Shown piece after piece: positions 1-8,455 of a stretch of DNA of 64,000 nucleotides. Made by a program: the position numbers and the translations under genes. Origin of the DNA: Gemmatimonadota bacterium (GTDB taxonomy: Bacteria; Gemmatimonadota; Gemmatimonadetes; Gemmatimonadales; Gemmatimonadaceae); the NCBI GenBank assembly GCA_014192065.1, contig BJHH01000002.1:248001-312000 (forward strand), given 5' to 3'. Position 1 is the first letter of the stretch; each line of letters starts with the position of its first letter. The notes beneath the pieces were generated by a model. It worked only from the letters and a program-made list of their open reading frames with translations. It did not search any database and was not told the DNA's origin.

Positions 1-1706
1 AGATGTACAATCAGCTCTTTACGATGCACGGCACGACGATGGTCTTCCTCGTCATCATGCCGCTCTCGGCCGCCTTCTTCAACTACCTGATTCCGCTGCA
101 GATCGGTGCCCGCGACGTCGCCTTCCCGCGACTCAACGCGTTCAGCTACTGGGTCTACCTGTTCGGCGGCATCTTCATGACGGTGCCGATCTTCTTCAAT
201 GTGGCGCCCAACGGCGGCTGGTTCGGCTACGCACCGCTCACCACGATGCAGTTCTCGGGCGGTCTGAACATCGATTTCTGGGTGATCGGCCTGCAGATCC
301 TCGGCGTCAGTTCGCTCGCCGCGGCATTCAACTTCATCACGACGATCATCAACATGCGCGCACCGGGCATGAGCCTGATGCGCATGCCGATTTTCACCTG
401 GATGTCGTTCGTCGTGCAGTTCCTGCTGATTCTGGCCTTCCCGGCCATCACGATCGCGCTCTTCTTCCTCCAGTTCGACCGGTTCTTCGGCACGCAGTTC
501 TATGAAATCGCGGCCGGCGCCGACCCGCTCCTCTGGCAGCACCTCTTCTGGGTGTTCGGCCACCCCGAGGTGTACATCCTGATCCTGCCCGCCTTCGGCC
601 TCGCGTCGGAGATTCTGCCGACCTTCTCGAAGAAGCCGCTCTTCGGCTACAACGTAATGGTCTACTCGGGCATCATGATCGGCTTCCTCGGCTTCGGCGT
701 GTGGGCCCACCACATGTTCGCCGTCGGCATGGGCGCCACGGCCGACACGATCTTCGCGATGGCCACGCTGCTCATCGGCATCCCGACCGGCGTGAAGATC
801 TTCAACTGGGTGGCCACGATGTGGGGCGGCAACATCCGCTTCACCGTGGCGATGAAGTTCGCCATCTCACTCGTGGCTCTGTTCACCATCGGCGGCATCT
901 CGGGCGTCATGCACTCGTCTCCGCCGACCGACCTCCAGCAGACCGACACCTATTTCATCGTCGCGCACTTCCATTACGTGCTGTTCGGCGGCTCGATCAT
1001 GGGCATTATGGGCGGTATCTACTTCTACTACCCGAAGATCTTCGGTCGCTATATGAGCGAGAAGCTCGGTAACTGGCACTTCTGGAGTTTCTTCGTCGGC
1101 ATGAACATGACGTTCTTCCCGATGCACTACGCCGGCATGCTCGGCATGCCGCGCCGCATCTACACCTATGACATCGGCCAGGGCTGGGAGCAGTTCAACC
1201 TCTGGTCGACAGTCGGCGCGCTCTTGCAGGGCGTCGGCCTGATCTGCTTCGTCTACAACTTCGTGAAGAGCCGGAAGCGCGGCGAAGTGGCGCCGAACGA
1301 CGCGTGGGGCGCAGGGACGCTCGAGTGGTCTATTCCGTCGCCGCCGCCGGACTACAACTTTGCCAAAATCCCGTACGTGACGTCGCGCTATCCGCTCTGG
1401 GACATCAAGCAGCCCGAGATGACGGCCGAACTCACGCACACGGCGCCCGACGCCGGCGTGATCGCTGATGCACACGCGGTGCCGATGCACGAGGAGACCC
1501 AGTACTACACGGCCAAGTCGCTCGGCATCCCGATGCCGTTCCCGACGATCAAGCCGTTCTTCGCCGCACTGTTCATGGTGCTGATGATGGCCGGCCTCGT
1601 GTTCATCCACCTCGACCTGTTCTGGGTGGCGATCTTCGTGATGATTGGTAGCGGAGCCGCCTTCGTGGGATCACTCTACGGCTGGCTCACCAGCCCCTTG
1701 GAATAA
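1..1706 (+). CDS. ctaD: Cytochrome c oxidase subunit I (5' truncated by window)
   Basis: Haem-copper oxidase catalytic subunit in the inner membrane; it reduces O2 to water and pumps protons. The frame is open at the window edge. The visible part starts within transmembrane helix 2 (QLFTMHGTTMVF, with a haem a ligand His), so helix 1 and the N-terminus lie upstream. HPEVY (near visible residue 187) carries a CuB His, the cross-linked Tyr and the proton-channel Glu, as in A1-type oxidases. HH at 236-237 supplies the other CuB ligands, and HFH at 322-324 the haem a3 and haem a ligands. After the core, a soluble stretch and two extra hydrophobic segments (about 505-560) form a C-terminal extension like that of caa3-type subunits. 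ctaE follows after 9 bp. Subunit II is not in the window. Confidence 0.97.
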   Translation, partial: MYNQLFTMHGTTMVFLVIMPLSAAFFNYLIPLQIGARDVAFPRLNAFSYWVYLFGGIFMTVPIFFNVAPNGGWFGYAPLTTMQFSGGLNIDFWVIGLQILGVSSLAAAFNFITTIINMRAPGMSLMRMPIFTWMSFVVQFLLILAFPAITIALFFLQFDRFFGTQFYEIAAGADPLLWQHLFWVFGHPEVYILILPAFGLASEILPTFSKKPLFGYNVMVYSGIMIGFLGFGVWAHHMFAVGMGATADTIFAMATLLIGIPTGVKIFNWVATMWGGNIRFTVAMKFAISLVALFTIGGISGVMHSSPPTDLQQTDTYFIVAHFHYVLFGGSIMGIMGGIYFYYPKIFGRYMSEKLGNWHFWSFFVGMNMTFFPMHYAGMLGMPRRIYTYDIGQGWEQFNLWSTVGALLQGVGLICFVYNFVKSRKRGEVAPNDAWGAGTLEWSIPSPPPDYNFAKIPYVTSRYPLWDIKQPEMTAELTHTAPDAGVIADAHAVPMHEETQYYTAKSLGIPMPFPTIKPFFAALFMVLMMAGLVFIHLDLFWVAIFVMIGSGAAFVGSLYGWLTSPLE

Positions 1707-1715
1707 CCGGAGACC

Positions 1716-2459
1716 ATGACTGTGGCCACCGCCGACACACCTGCAGGGCACGAAGGGCATCACGAGCACGTGCACTACACGAGCACAGGGCTCGAGAACC
1801 GCAAGATCGCCATCTGGGCGCTCATTGGTTCCGAGTGCATGCTCTTTGCATCGCTCATCTCGACGTATCTGATCTACAAGGGCCGGTCCAAGGTCGGGCC
1901 GTTCCCGCACGAATGGTCGTGCAAGACGTCCAACGTCGTGGGCAAGACCGCCGAGCTGGTGGCGGGCTGCGCGCCGGCCGACGTGCTCAAGCCGATTCTC
2001 GACATCCCGGTCACGTCGCAGTCGACCTTTGTTCTGCTGATGTCGTCGCTCGCGATGGTGCTCGCGCTGGCCGCCGTCGAGAACAAGGGTCATCCGCTTC
2101 CGGCCGGCGCCGGCTGGTGGGACCGCTGCCTGGCGTCGTCGAAGTTCTGGCTGATGGCGACCGCGGTCATGGGTGCCACCTTCATTGGGTACCAGTCGTA
2201 CGAGTTCACCTCGTTCGTTCACGAGGGGCTCACGATCAAGACGAATTTGTTCGGCTCATCGTTCTTCACATTGACCGGCTTCCACGGCGCCCACGTGTCG
2301 GTGGGCGTACTCTGGCTGCTCACGCTCTTCGCCATCGACGTCAAGCGCGGACTCAAGGGAAAGAACGACGTCCTGCTCGTGGACATCTGCGCGCTGTACT
2401 GGCACTTCGTGGACGTCGTCTGGATCGCGATCTTCACGCTCATCTACCTCATCCAGTAG
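1716..2459 (+). CDS. ctaE: Cytochrome c oxidase subunit III
   Basis: Membrane subunit III of the aa3/caa3 oxidase, 247 residues, which stabilises the catalytic core. The N-terminus is His-rich (residues 10-20) and cytoplasmic-looking. It is followed by helices typical of the family, with the signature GFHGAHVSVG (near 190) and the C-terminal YWHFVDVVWI. A GGAGA Shine-Dalgarno sits just before the ATG. The loop after the first helix (about 55-90) is long and contains two Cys (CKTSN and GCAPAD), which is unusual; they could form a periplasmic disulfide. It lies between ctaD and ctaF in one operon with gaps of 9 and 16 bp. Confidence 0.96.
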   Translation: MTVATADTPAGHEGHHEHVHYTSTGLENRKIAIWALIGSECMLFASLISTYLIYKGRSKVGPFPHEWSCKTSNVVGKTAELVAGCAPADVLKPILDIPVTSQSTFVLLMSSLAMVLALAAVENKGHPLPAGAGWWDRCLASSKFWLMATAVMGATFIGYQSYEFTSFVHEGLTIKTNLFGSSFFTLTGFHGAHVSVGVLWLLTLFAIDVKRGLKGKNDVLLVDICALYWHFVDVVWIAIFTLIYLIQ

Positions 2460-2475
2460 ACGGAACCCACTCCCC

Positions 2476-2796
2476 ATGAGCGACCATAACGCTGCCGCCC
2501 ACGACCATGTCGAGCATCCCACTTGGAAGCAGTACAAATGGGTGGGATTCTGGCTGCTGGTGATCACGGCCATCGAAGTGTGGGTGTACTACACACCGTT
2601 CAAGGAGTCGAAGCTGTTCGCCCCGACGCTGCTGCTGATGTCGGCGGTCAAGTTCGGGGTCGTCGTGTTTTACTACATGCATCTCAAGTACGACCATCCG
2701 CTATTCAAGCGGCTGTTCGCGATGGGCCTCGGAATCGCGATCTGCACGATGTTCGCACTTCTGTTCCTGTTCGGAGCGCTGAAGATCGGCGGCTGA
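2476..2796 (+). CDS. ctaF: Cytochrome c oxidase subunit IV
   Basis: Small oxidase subunit (106 residues) of the bacterial subunit IV family. It has a short His-containing N-terminus followed by three predicted membrane helices (about 23-42, 52-70 and 80-102). The motif FYYMHLKYDHPLFKRLF between helices 2 and 3 is typical of this family. It is the last gene of the operon; a strong hairpin with a T-run follows 21 bp downstream. Its likely role is assembly or stability of the oxidase rather than catalysis. Confidence 0.93.
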   Translation: MSDHNAAAHDHVEHPTWKQYKWVGFWLLVITAIEVWVYYTPFKESKLFAPTLLLMSAVKFGVVVFYYMHLKYDHPLFKRLFAMGLGIAICTMFALLFLFGALKIGG

Positions 2797-2817
2797 GCAC
2801 GGAGTTCCACCTTGGTT

Positions 2818-2853
2818 GAAAGCGGGGCGACCTGATCAAGGTCGCCCCGCTTT
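2818..2853. terminator. Rho-independent terminator after ctaDEF
   Basis: AGCGGGGCGACC (2821-2832) pairs perfectly with GGTCGCCCCGCT (2840-2851), and flanking A-T pairs extend the stem. The loop is about 5 nt and TTTT follows on the + strand. It lies between the convergent ctaF and the minus-strand gene ending at 2883, so it may stop transcripts from both sides. The T-run favours the + strand. Confidence 0.9.
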
Positions 2854-2882
2854 TGCTTTGCCGTCGATCGCCAGCTGAGGCG

Positions 2883-3374
2883 TTACGCGGTTCCTTCAAG
2901 CGAGACCCGGAGCTCACCGGCCAGCTCCGGATGGCGGCGCCAGATGTAGCCGCCCATCAGCACGGCGGCCAGCAGGTTGGCCACGCCAATCTGGTACCAG
3001 GCGAGGCGCCCGAGCGTGTCGAACTGGGTGACGAACAGGGCGATGAACTGGAAGCCCACCTCGAACACCACGAAAAAGAGGAGGAGCCCGATCGTGACAT
3101 GCGGCACACGCCGCGAGATGTCCACGAGCGTGCAAGCCAGGGTTCCCACGGCCACGAAGGCCACCAGGTGGAAGATGGTGTATGCCGTCACATTCACGGC
3201 GAGCCCCTGCGGCGTGCCGCCGATGATCGCGAGCATCGCATTGCCGAGGACTCCCGGCGTGTAGAGCGGATGCCCTGAGATGATGTCGATCACGAAAAAC
3301 CAGAGCGCGACACCGGCCGCGCCTAAGAGGCCTGCGGTGATCCCTTCGCGCCCAACCTTGGAAATGGTGGTCAT
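2883..3374 (-). CDS. Small four-helix membrane protein, unknown function
   Basis: 163-residue integral membrane protein that I do not recognise as a named family. Four hydrophobic helices are visible at about 11-33, 55-78, 88-110 and 122-142, followed by a basic, Arg-rich tail. The ATG at 3374 is chosen because GAGGAGGGG lies 4 nt upstream. The frame stays open further upstream, but that extension is Arg/Glu-rich and overlaps the promoter region of the divergent gene at 3456. It is convergent with ctaF and shares the hairpin at 2818-2853. Oxidase-related or general envelope roles are both possible; nothing in the sequence decides. Confidence 0.75.
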   Translation of the reverse strand: MTTISKVGREGITAGLLGAAGVALWFFVIDIISGHPLYTPGVLGNAMLAIIGGTPQGLAVNVTAYTIFHLVAFVAVGTLACTLVDISRRVPHVTIGLLLFFVVFEVGFQFIALFVTQFDTLGRLAWYQIGVANLLAAVLMGGYIWRRHPELAGELRVSLEGTA

Positions 3375-3418
3375 GACCCCTCCTCGGTTGATTGATCCAT
3401 ACAACATTCTGGATCCGG

Positions 3419-3447
3419 CGTCCAGACCCGGCCGGCTGACATAGATT
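3419..3447 (+). promoter_or_regulatory. Candidate promoter with TAGATT -10 box (near-leaderless start)
   Basis: TAGATT at 3442-3447 matches the -10 consensus at four of six bases and recurs before several other genes in the window. The corresponding -35 position (3419-3424) is poor. The GTG at 3456 is 8 nt past the box, so the transcript would have almost no leader. This argues against the TTG start at 3447, which lies inside the box. Confidence 0.4.
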
Positions 3448-3455
3448 TGGGAATC

Positions 3456-4679
3456 GTGCCAGAACCTCAGGCCACCAGCCGGACCGACACGGCCATCCGC
3501 CGCGCCCCGCAGCTCGACCCCGCGCTGCTGACCACGCCAGCCAGGGCGCAGCAGCAACGCCTGCTGGCCGTGGACGTGTTCCGCGGACTCACGGTGGCCG
3601 CCATGCTCCTCGTGAACAATCCGGGCAGCTGGAGCGCGATCTACCCGCCGCTCCAACACGCGGCGTGGAATGGATGGACACCAACCGACCTGATCTTTCC
3701 GTTCTTCCTGTTCATCGCCGGCATCACGACGCACCTCTCAATTTCGGCGCGCATTGCCCGCGGCGACGACGACGCGGCGATCCGGCGCCAGATCCTGAAG
3801 CGTGGCGCCCTGATTGTGCTGTTCGGTCTGCTGCTCGCGACCTTTCCGTGGAACTTCACACGAATTCTGAACGTGCGGATTCCCGGCGTATTGCAACGGA
3901 TTGGCGTGGCGTACGCCTGCGCCGCGCTGTTTACGCTTCGCACGACGCTCAAGCAGCAGGTGATCATCCTCGTCACGCTGCTGTATGGCTACTGGTTTGC
4001 GATGACCCTGCTCCCTGTGCCGGGAGCCGGAGGCGGAATCGGAGCCAACCTGCTCGACGAAGGCCCACGCACGCTCGCGGCCTGGGTGGACCGGGCACTG
4101 CTCGACGGGCACCTCTGGGTCAGCTCCAAGACCTGGGACCCCGAGGGCCCACTCTCGACGATTCCCGCAATCGGCACGGCAATGCTTGGCGTGATGGCCG
4201 GGCGCTGGCTGGGCACAGACCGCTCGCTTTCGGAGCGACTCAGCGGCCTGTTCGCGGTCGGGACTCTCGCGATAGTGGCGGGGTTGATCTGGGACTGGTC
4301 GTTCCCGATCAACAAGTCGCTCTGGACCAGCTCGTACGTCGTGTTTACCGCAGGCATGGCCTGTGTGACGCTCGCCACAATCACCTGGATCACCGACGTC
4401 CACCGCGTTACGAAGTGGACCCAGCCGCTCGTCATATATGGAATGAACCCGATGGTCGCGTTCGTCGGATCGGGAATAATGGCGCGAACGATCTACACGC
4501 TCTGGAAGGTCGAGTACGAGGGCCAGGTCGTGTCGGTGCAGTCCGCGGTCTACCAGTCCCTGTTCGCGTCGTGGCTCGCACCCCGGAATGCCTCGCTCGC
4601 GTTCGCCCTCACCTTCGTGTTACTCTGGTACGGAATTCTCTCGATCCTATGGCGACGAAAGATCATCCTGAAGGTCTGA
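3456..4679 (+). CDS. HGSNAT/NagX-like acyltransferase family membrane protein
   Basis: 407-residue polytopic membrane protein resembling the heparan-alpha-glucosaminide N-acetyltransferase-like family (DUF1624/DUF5009, NagX-like). The signature near the N-terminus is RLLAVDVFRGLTVAAMLLVN, followed by PTDLIFPFFLFIAG. About ten hydrophobic segments continue to the C-terminus, which ends in a short basic tail. By family analogy it could transfer acyl groups to amino sugars across the inner membrane, but the substrate is unproven. The GTG start is supported by the -10-like box directly upstream; a TTG at 3447 would add three residues. dacB begins 5 bp after the stop, suggesting one cell-wall-related transcription unit. 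Confidence 0.82.
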   Translation: MPEPQATSRTDTAIRRAPQLDPALLTTPARAQQQRLLAVDVFRGLTVAAMLLVNNPGSWSAIYPPLQHAAWNGWTPTDLIFPFFLFIAGITTHLSISARIARGDDDAAIRRQILKRGALIVLFGLLLATFPWNFTRILNVRIPGVLQRIGVAYACAALFTLRTTLKQQVIILVTLLYGYWFAMTLLPVPGAGGGIGANLLDEGPRTLAAWVDRALLDGHLWVSSKTWDPEGPLSTIPAIGTAMLGVMAGRWLGTDRSLSERLSGLFAVGTLAIVAGLIWDWSFPINKSLWTSSYVVFTAGMACVTLATITWITDVHRVTKWTQPLVIYGMNPMVAFVGSGIMARTIYTLWKVEYEGQVVSVQSAVYQSLFASWLAPRNASLAFALTFVLLWYGILSILWRRKIILKV

Positions 4680-4684
4680 CGCAG

Positions 4685-6223
4685 ATGGCCAGACAGCTGG
4701 GCGCGCGGCGGGCGATTCGCCTGATGCGTGCCGCGCTGTTGCTCACCTGCGCCGTCACCGCCAGCGCGTCAACTCCCACGCCAGCCAGTGCCCAGTCCCG
4801 CGGGGCATTCTTCGATCTTTTCGCCGTGCCGGCGACGATGGCACGCCGCCGCGAAGCCACCGACAAGCTCGCCGCCAGCCTGAACGCCACGCTCCAGCGG
4901 ACGAAGAACTCGGGCACGTGGGGCGTGATCGTTGTCTCGCTCACCTCGGGCGACACCCTCTTTGGTCACAACGCCGACCGCCAGCTCTTGCCGGCGTCGA
5001 CAATGAAGCTGTACACCGCCGCCCTCGCACTCGACAGGTTCGGCGCGAACGGACGGTTTGAAACAGAGGTGCTTCGCACCGGCACGCTTCGCCCCGACGG
5101 CACGCTCGATGGCGACCTCGTGCTCCGCGGCGCCGGCGACCCCACGCTGGGTGGTCTCCCGGTCAACGACGCCATCACGTCGCCCATGTCGGTGCTGGCC
5201 CGCGCGGTCGCCGACGCCGGCATCAAGCGGGTGAGCGGTGCGCTGATTGGTGACGCCTCGGGATTCGACGACGGCAAGGTTCCGGACGGCTGGCGCAAGC
5301 GCTACCTGCACGCCTCATACGCCGCGCGCGTGTCGGCGCTCTCGTTCAACGAGAACAAGATTGTCGTCCTCGTGCGTCCCGATGGAAAGCGAGCCGCGGT
5401 GTCGTTTCGACCTGCCGTGAGCGGCATTGATCTGTCGAACCAGGTGAAGATCGTGGCTGGCAGCCGCAGTGCACGCATTCGCGTCACGCAGGACTCGGTT
5501 GCCGGCAGCATCCGAATCAGCGGCTGGATCGGTTCACGCAGCGCAACGCGCGACTACACCTTGGTCGTCGAAAACCCTGAACTCTTTGCCGTGGGCGCGC
5601 TCAAAGCCGCGCTGGCGGCCGAGGGCATCACGGTTGGTGGCCCGATCCGCATTGGGCAGCCCCGTGACTTCGCGGTGCCGGTCGCATCGCTCTCATCGCC
5701 CACGCTGGACCGGATCATCGGCCAGATGAATGGCGAGAGCAACAATCACTTTGCCGAACTGCTCTTCCGCAACGCGTCCCGAAGCCCCGACGCAAGCGGT
5801 TCGGCCGAAAGCGCAAACTCCATGCTCGGCCGGTTTTTGGTGGACAAGGTTCGCGTCGCCGCGGACGCCGTGTTCGCCGCCGATGGCAGCGGCCTCTCGA
5901 CCCTCGACCGTGTGACTCCGCGCTCAATGGTTCAGCTCCTCAGCTATGCCCGCCACGCGCCGTGGGGTTCGGTGCTGGAGGAGTCGCTGCCGGTCGCCGG
6001 CGAGACGGAGACCCTCCGCCGCCGCATGCGCCGTACGGCCGCCATGGGAAACCTCCACGCCAAGACGGGCACCACGAACGACGTCGCGTCACTCGGCGGA
6101 TACGTCACCGCCAGCAACGGCGAAGACCTCGCGTTCTCCGTGATCTACAACGGGTCAAATCGCTGGTTGGCGCGCGATGCAATCGATCGCATCGGCGTGA
6201 CCTTGGCGACCTTCTCGAGATAG
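4685..6223 (+). CDS. dacB: D-alanyl-D-alanine carboxypeptidase/endopeptidase (PBP4, S13)
   Basis: Periplasmic penicillin-binding protein of peptidase family S13, 512 residues, which trims or cleaves peptidoglycan cross-links. A basic N-terminus and hydrophobic stretch (14-37, ending ASAQS) look like a signal peptide. The three active-site motifs are present: STMK (Ser105-Lys108), SNN near residue 358, and KTG in HAKTGTTND near 460. A large insert domain between motifs 1 and 2 is typical of PBP4. The ATG at 4685 has AAGGT about 9 nt upstream; an in-frame ATG at 4649 inside the previous gene is less likely. It is probably co-transcribed with the NagX-like gene. Confidence 0.93.
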   Translation: MARQLGARRAIRLMRAALLLTCAVTASASTPTPASAQSRGAFFDLFAVPATMARRREATDKLAASLNATLQRTKNSGTWGVIVVSLTSGDTLFGHNADRQLLPASTMKLYTAALALDRFGANGRFETEVLRTGTLRPDGTLDGDLVLRGAGDPTLGGLPVNDAITSPMSVLARAVADAGIKRVSGALIGDASGFDDGKVPDGWRKRYLHASYAARVSALSFNENKIVVLVRPDGKRAAVSFRPAVSGIDLSNQVKIVAGSRSARIRVTQDSVAGSIRISGWIGSRSATRDYTLVVENPELFAVGALKAALAAEGITVGGPIRIGQPRDFAVPVASLSSPTLDRIIGQMNGESNNHFAELLFRNASRSPDASGSAESANSMLGRFLVDKVRVAADAVFAADGSGLSTLDRVTPRSMVQLLSYARHAPWGSVLEESLPVAGETETLRRRMRRTAAMGNLHAKTGTTNDVASLGGYVTASNGEDLAFSVIYNGSNRWLARDAIDRIGVTLATFSR

Positions 6224-6270
6224 CTCCACCGCGTAGTACGAAACCGCAGCGCGCGACCCCGCCGCTTACC

Positions 6271-7905
6271 TCACCGCTCAGTAATTCGGGCGAGTAGCGC
6301 GACGTCGGGATCCACTCGCATGCGCGACGGTGCGGCACGCAGTCCCGCACTCACCGTGAACACGCTCTCGCGCTCGGCCGGAATCACCAAGCGGGAACGA
6401 TGCGGCGTGCCGCCAGCATCGGTGAACTCGACCGTGAGCGGGAAGGTGAAGTTCCCGAACTTGCCCGACTGCGTCACGGTCAGCGTCAGCTGACCGGTCG
6501 CCGCATTGTACTTCCATGCCGACTCGATTTCTGGAAAACCGGGTCTCGTCAGCCACTGGGTGAAGAACGGTCTCAGCTCCTTGCCGGATGCCCTGCCCAT
6601 GGCGGCGCGCAAGTCGTCGGTGAGCGCGGTGCCGTGGCGGAATGTGTCCTGGTAGTCGCGCGCGCCGCGAAAGAAGGCCGCGTCGCCGATCTCCTCGCGC
6701 AGCATATGCAGCACGAATCCGCCCTTCTGATAACTGTTCGCGTTGAGGAGCGCCGTGAGGATGGTTTCGATCGTGTCGATCACCGGGCGCTGAGCGACGA
6801 TGGCGTCACCGAGCACCGCAGTCCGCACACCGCTCATCTCCGCCAGGAACGCGGAATCACCACGTGACTTCTGTGTGTACAGCGCCGCGAGATAGGTCGC
6901 GAATCCCTCAGACAGCCAAAGATGCGGCCATTCGCGGGCCGTGACCGCATCACCGAACCACTGATGTGCGGTCTCGTGGGCCAGCAGGCCGTAACTCACG
7001 CCACCCGTGCGAAACGTGCGATCGGAATAGAAAATCGCGCTGGCGTTCTCCATCCCTCCAAAGCGCGTGAGGCTCTGCAAGTGGGCCAGCTTTTCGTAGA
7101 CGAAGGGCCCGAACATCCGCGCGAAAAACGTGACGACTGAATCGGCTTCGGCAAAGGCGCCGGGCACGATGCGCCGCTGTTCAGGAAGCGTGTAGACCAT
7201 CTGCGGAACACACCCGCCACCTTCCATCAGCCCACACGCCGTATTCCCGAGCGGGTATTCCACGAGCGGTGCCGCGGCGATGACCATCAGGTAGGTGGGA
7301 ATCGGCTTCGACTCGCGCCACTTCGTCTTCGTGACCGCGATCGGCGCGCCTGCGTGGCCGTCGGGATCGTCCTTTTGCGGTACGGTCATCTCTTCGAGAC
7401 GGGTCCCGTTCGCGATCACTTTGCGTTCGCTCGGCGCGATCACCGTCCAGGTGACTGTCGCCTTGTCGGACGGATGATCCACTGAGGGAATCCAGTGACG
7501 CGCTCGGTTGGGCCAATTGTCACCGAAGGCCATCCAACGGCCGGCGCTGTCGGTGGAGACGATGAGCCCATCCTTTACCGCGCCGCTGTACGCCACCGTT
7601 ACCCGAGCTGAATCGGCTGTGGCGCCGAGCGGAATGCGGATCACGCCACCAGCATGGGTGAACGGCGCAGCGCGGTCGCCGACGCGCACCGACTTGACCG
7701 TGAGGTCCAGCAGGTCGAGCGCCAGCGTGTCATTCGCGCCACCGCGCGCGAGTCGACGGATGGTGAGGATCGCCACGCCGTCAATCGTGCTCCCGGCGTC
7801 GGGGAGGGTGATGGTCAGGTCGTAGTCGAGGATGTCGACACTCGGCTTCCGCTGCTGGGCGCCGAGTTGCGTGGCGAGGACCAGTGCGGCAAAGGCAATT
7901 CGCAT
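6271..7905 (-). CDS. M1 family zinc metallopeptidase
   Basis: Secreted or periplasmic aminopeptidase-like protein, 544 residues. The N-terminus is a short signal peptide (to about AQQ at 18). An N-terminal beta domain is followed by the catalytic domain, with a GGMEN motif (the GAMEN exopeptidase motif) and HETAH...E (zinc ligands, around residues 308-331). It is shorter than full-length M1 enzymes and stops soon after the thermolysin-like domain, lacking the ERAP1-like C-terminal repeat domain. The start at 7905 gives a clean signal peptide; the 15 codons upstream are not convincing. A cupin gene lies 56 bp upstream on the same strand. Confidence 0.9.
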   Translation of the reverse strand: MRIAFAALVLATQLGAQQRKPSVDILDYDLTITLPDAGSTIDGVAILTIRRLARGGANDTLALDLLDLTVKSVRVGDRAAPFTHAGGVIRIPLGATADSARVTVAYSGAVKDGLIVSTDSAGRWMAFGDNWPNRARHWIPSVDHPSDKATVTWTVIAPSERKVIANGTRLEEMTVPQKDDPDGHAGAPIAVTKTKWRESKPIPTYLMVIAAAPLVEYPLGNTACGLMEGGGCVPQMVYTLPEQRRIVPGAFAEADSVVTFFARMFGPFVYEKLAHLQSLTRFGGMENASAIFYSDRTFRTGGVSYGLLAHETAHQWFGDAVTAREWPHLWLSEGFATYLAALYTQKSRGDSAFLAEMSGVRTAVLGDAIVAQRPVIDTIETILTALLNANSYQKGGFVLHMLREEIGDAAFFRGARDYQDTFRHGTALTDDLRAAMGRASGKELRPFFTQWLTRPGFPEIESAWKYNAATGQLTLTVTQSGKFGNFTFPLTVEFTDAGGTPHRSRLVIPAERESVFTVSAGLRAAPSRMRVDPDVALLARITER

Positions 7906-7961
7906 GTCGAAACGTAGCCGGTCGCTGGGAGGGACAACCCCGACAACCAAGGCGGCCCGTG

Positions 7962-8354
7962 CTACTTGGCCGGCGACGACAGCGGCTTCCCTTTTTCGAT
8001 AAAGTAGGTCCCGATCACCTTCACCTTGTCGGTGCCGACATTCTTGCCCCCGTGCACCGTATTGGCAGGCACGAAGAAGACATCACCGGCCTTGAGCATC
8101 TGCGGCGGCTTGCCATCGATGAGCACCTGAAAGGCGGAGCCCTCGGCCACGTAGCCCAGCTCCTCACCAGGGTGCGTATGCCGACCCGATGAGATGCCCG
8201 GGTCAATCTCGGCTCGGGTCGTCACGCCGTGGCGGTCGGCCACAGACAGTTCCTGGTCCTGTAGTACCGTGCGCACAAATCCCGTCTGCTGCGCGCCAAC
8301 GACTCCTGCAACGACGACCGCGACACACAGCCCGTAGCCTACGCTGCGACGCAT
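7962..8354 (-). CDS. Secreted cupin-domain protein
   Basis: 130-residue protein with a signal peptide (1-22, ending VVGAQQ) and a single conserved cupin barrel. Cupin motif 1 is seen as GRHTHPGEELGYVAEG (near 57-72) and motif 2 as GDVFFVPANTVHGGKN (near 90-105). These provide His, His, Glu and His metal ligands. Single-domain periplasmic cupins of this kind are usually annotated by fold only; substrate and metal are unknown. It may be transcribed with the downstream M1 peptidase (56 bp gap), though no functional link is evident. Confidence 0.85.
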   Translation of the reverse strand: MRRSVGYGLCVAVVVAGVVGAQQTGFVRTVLQDQELSVADRHGVTTRAEIDPGISSGRHTHPGEELGYVAEGSAFQVLIDGKPPQMLKAGDVFFVPANTVHGGKNVGTDKVKVIGTYFIEKGKPLSSPAK

Positions 8355-8421
8355 TGCACTTCTCCGTGATCATGTGTGATGCCTGCCCCGTGCCCGTAGA
8401 GTAGACCAGCGGGGACCCTAC

Positions 8422-8455
8422 CGACCTAGCGCCTCAAGATACGCGCGCTAGGTCG
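8422..8455 (-). terminator. Hairpin overlapping the dehydratase stop codon
   Basis: CGACCTAGCGC (8422-8432) is the perfect complement of GCGCTAGGTCG (8445-8455), with a 12-nt spacer. The right arm contains the TAG stop of the minus-strand dehydratase gene. No T-run follows on the minus strand, so this may protect the mRNA 3' end or work with Rho rather than act as an intrinsic terminator. Confidence 0.5.

Noticed and set aside
3665-4684. In-frame extension upstream of dacB
   Set aside because: It overlaps the NagX-like gene in another frame; the signal peptide and Shine-Dalgarno support the start at 4685.
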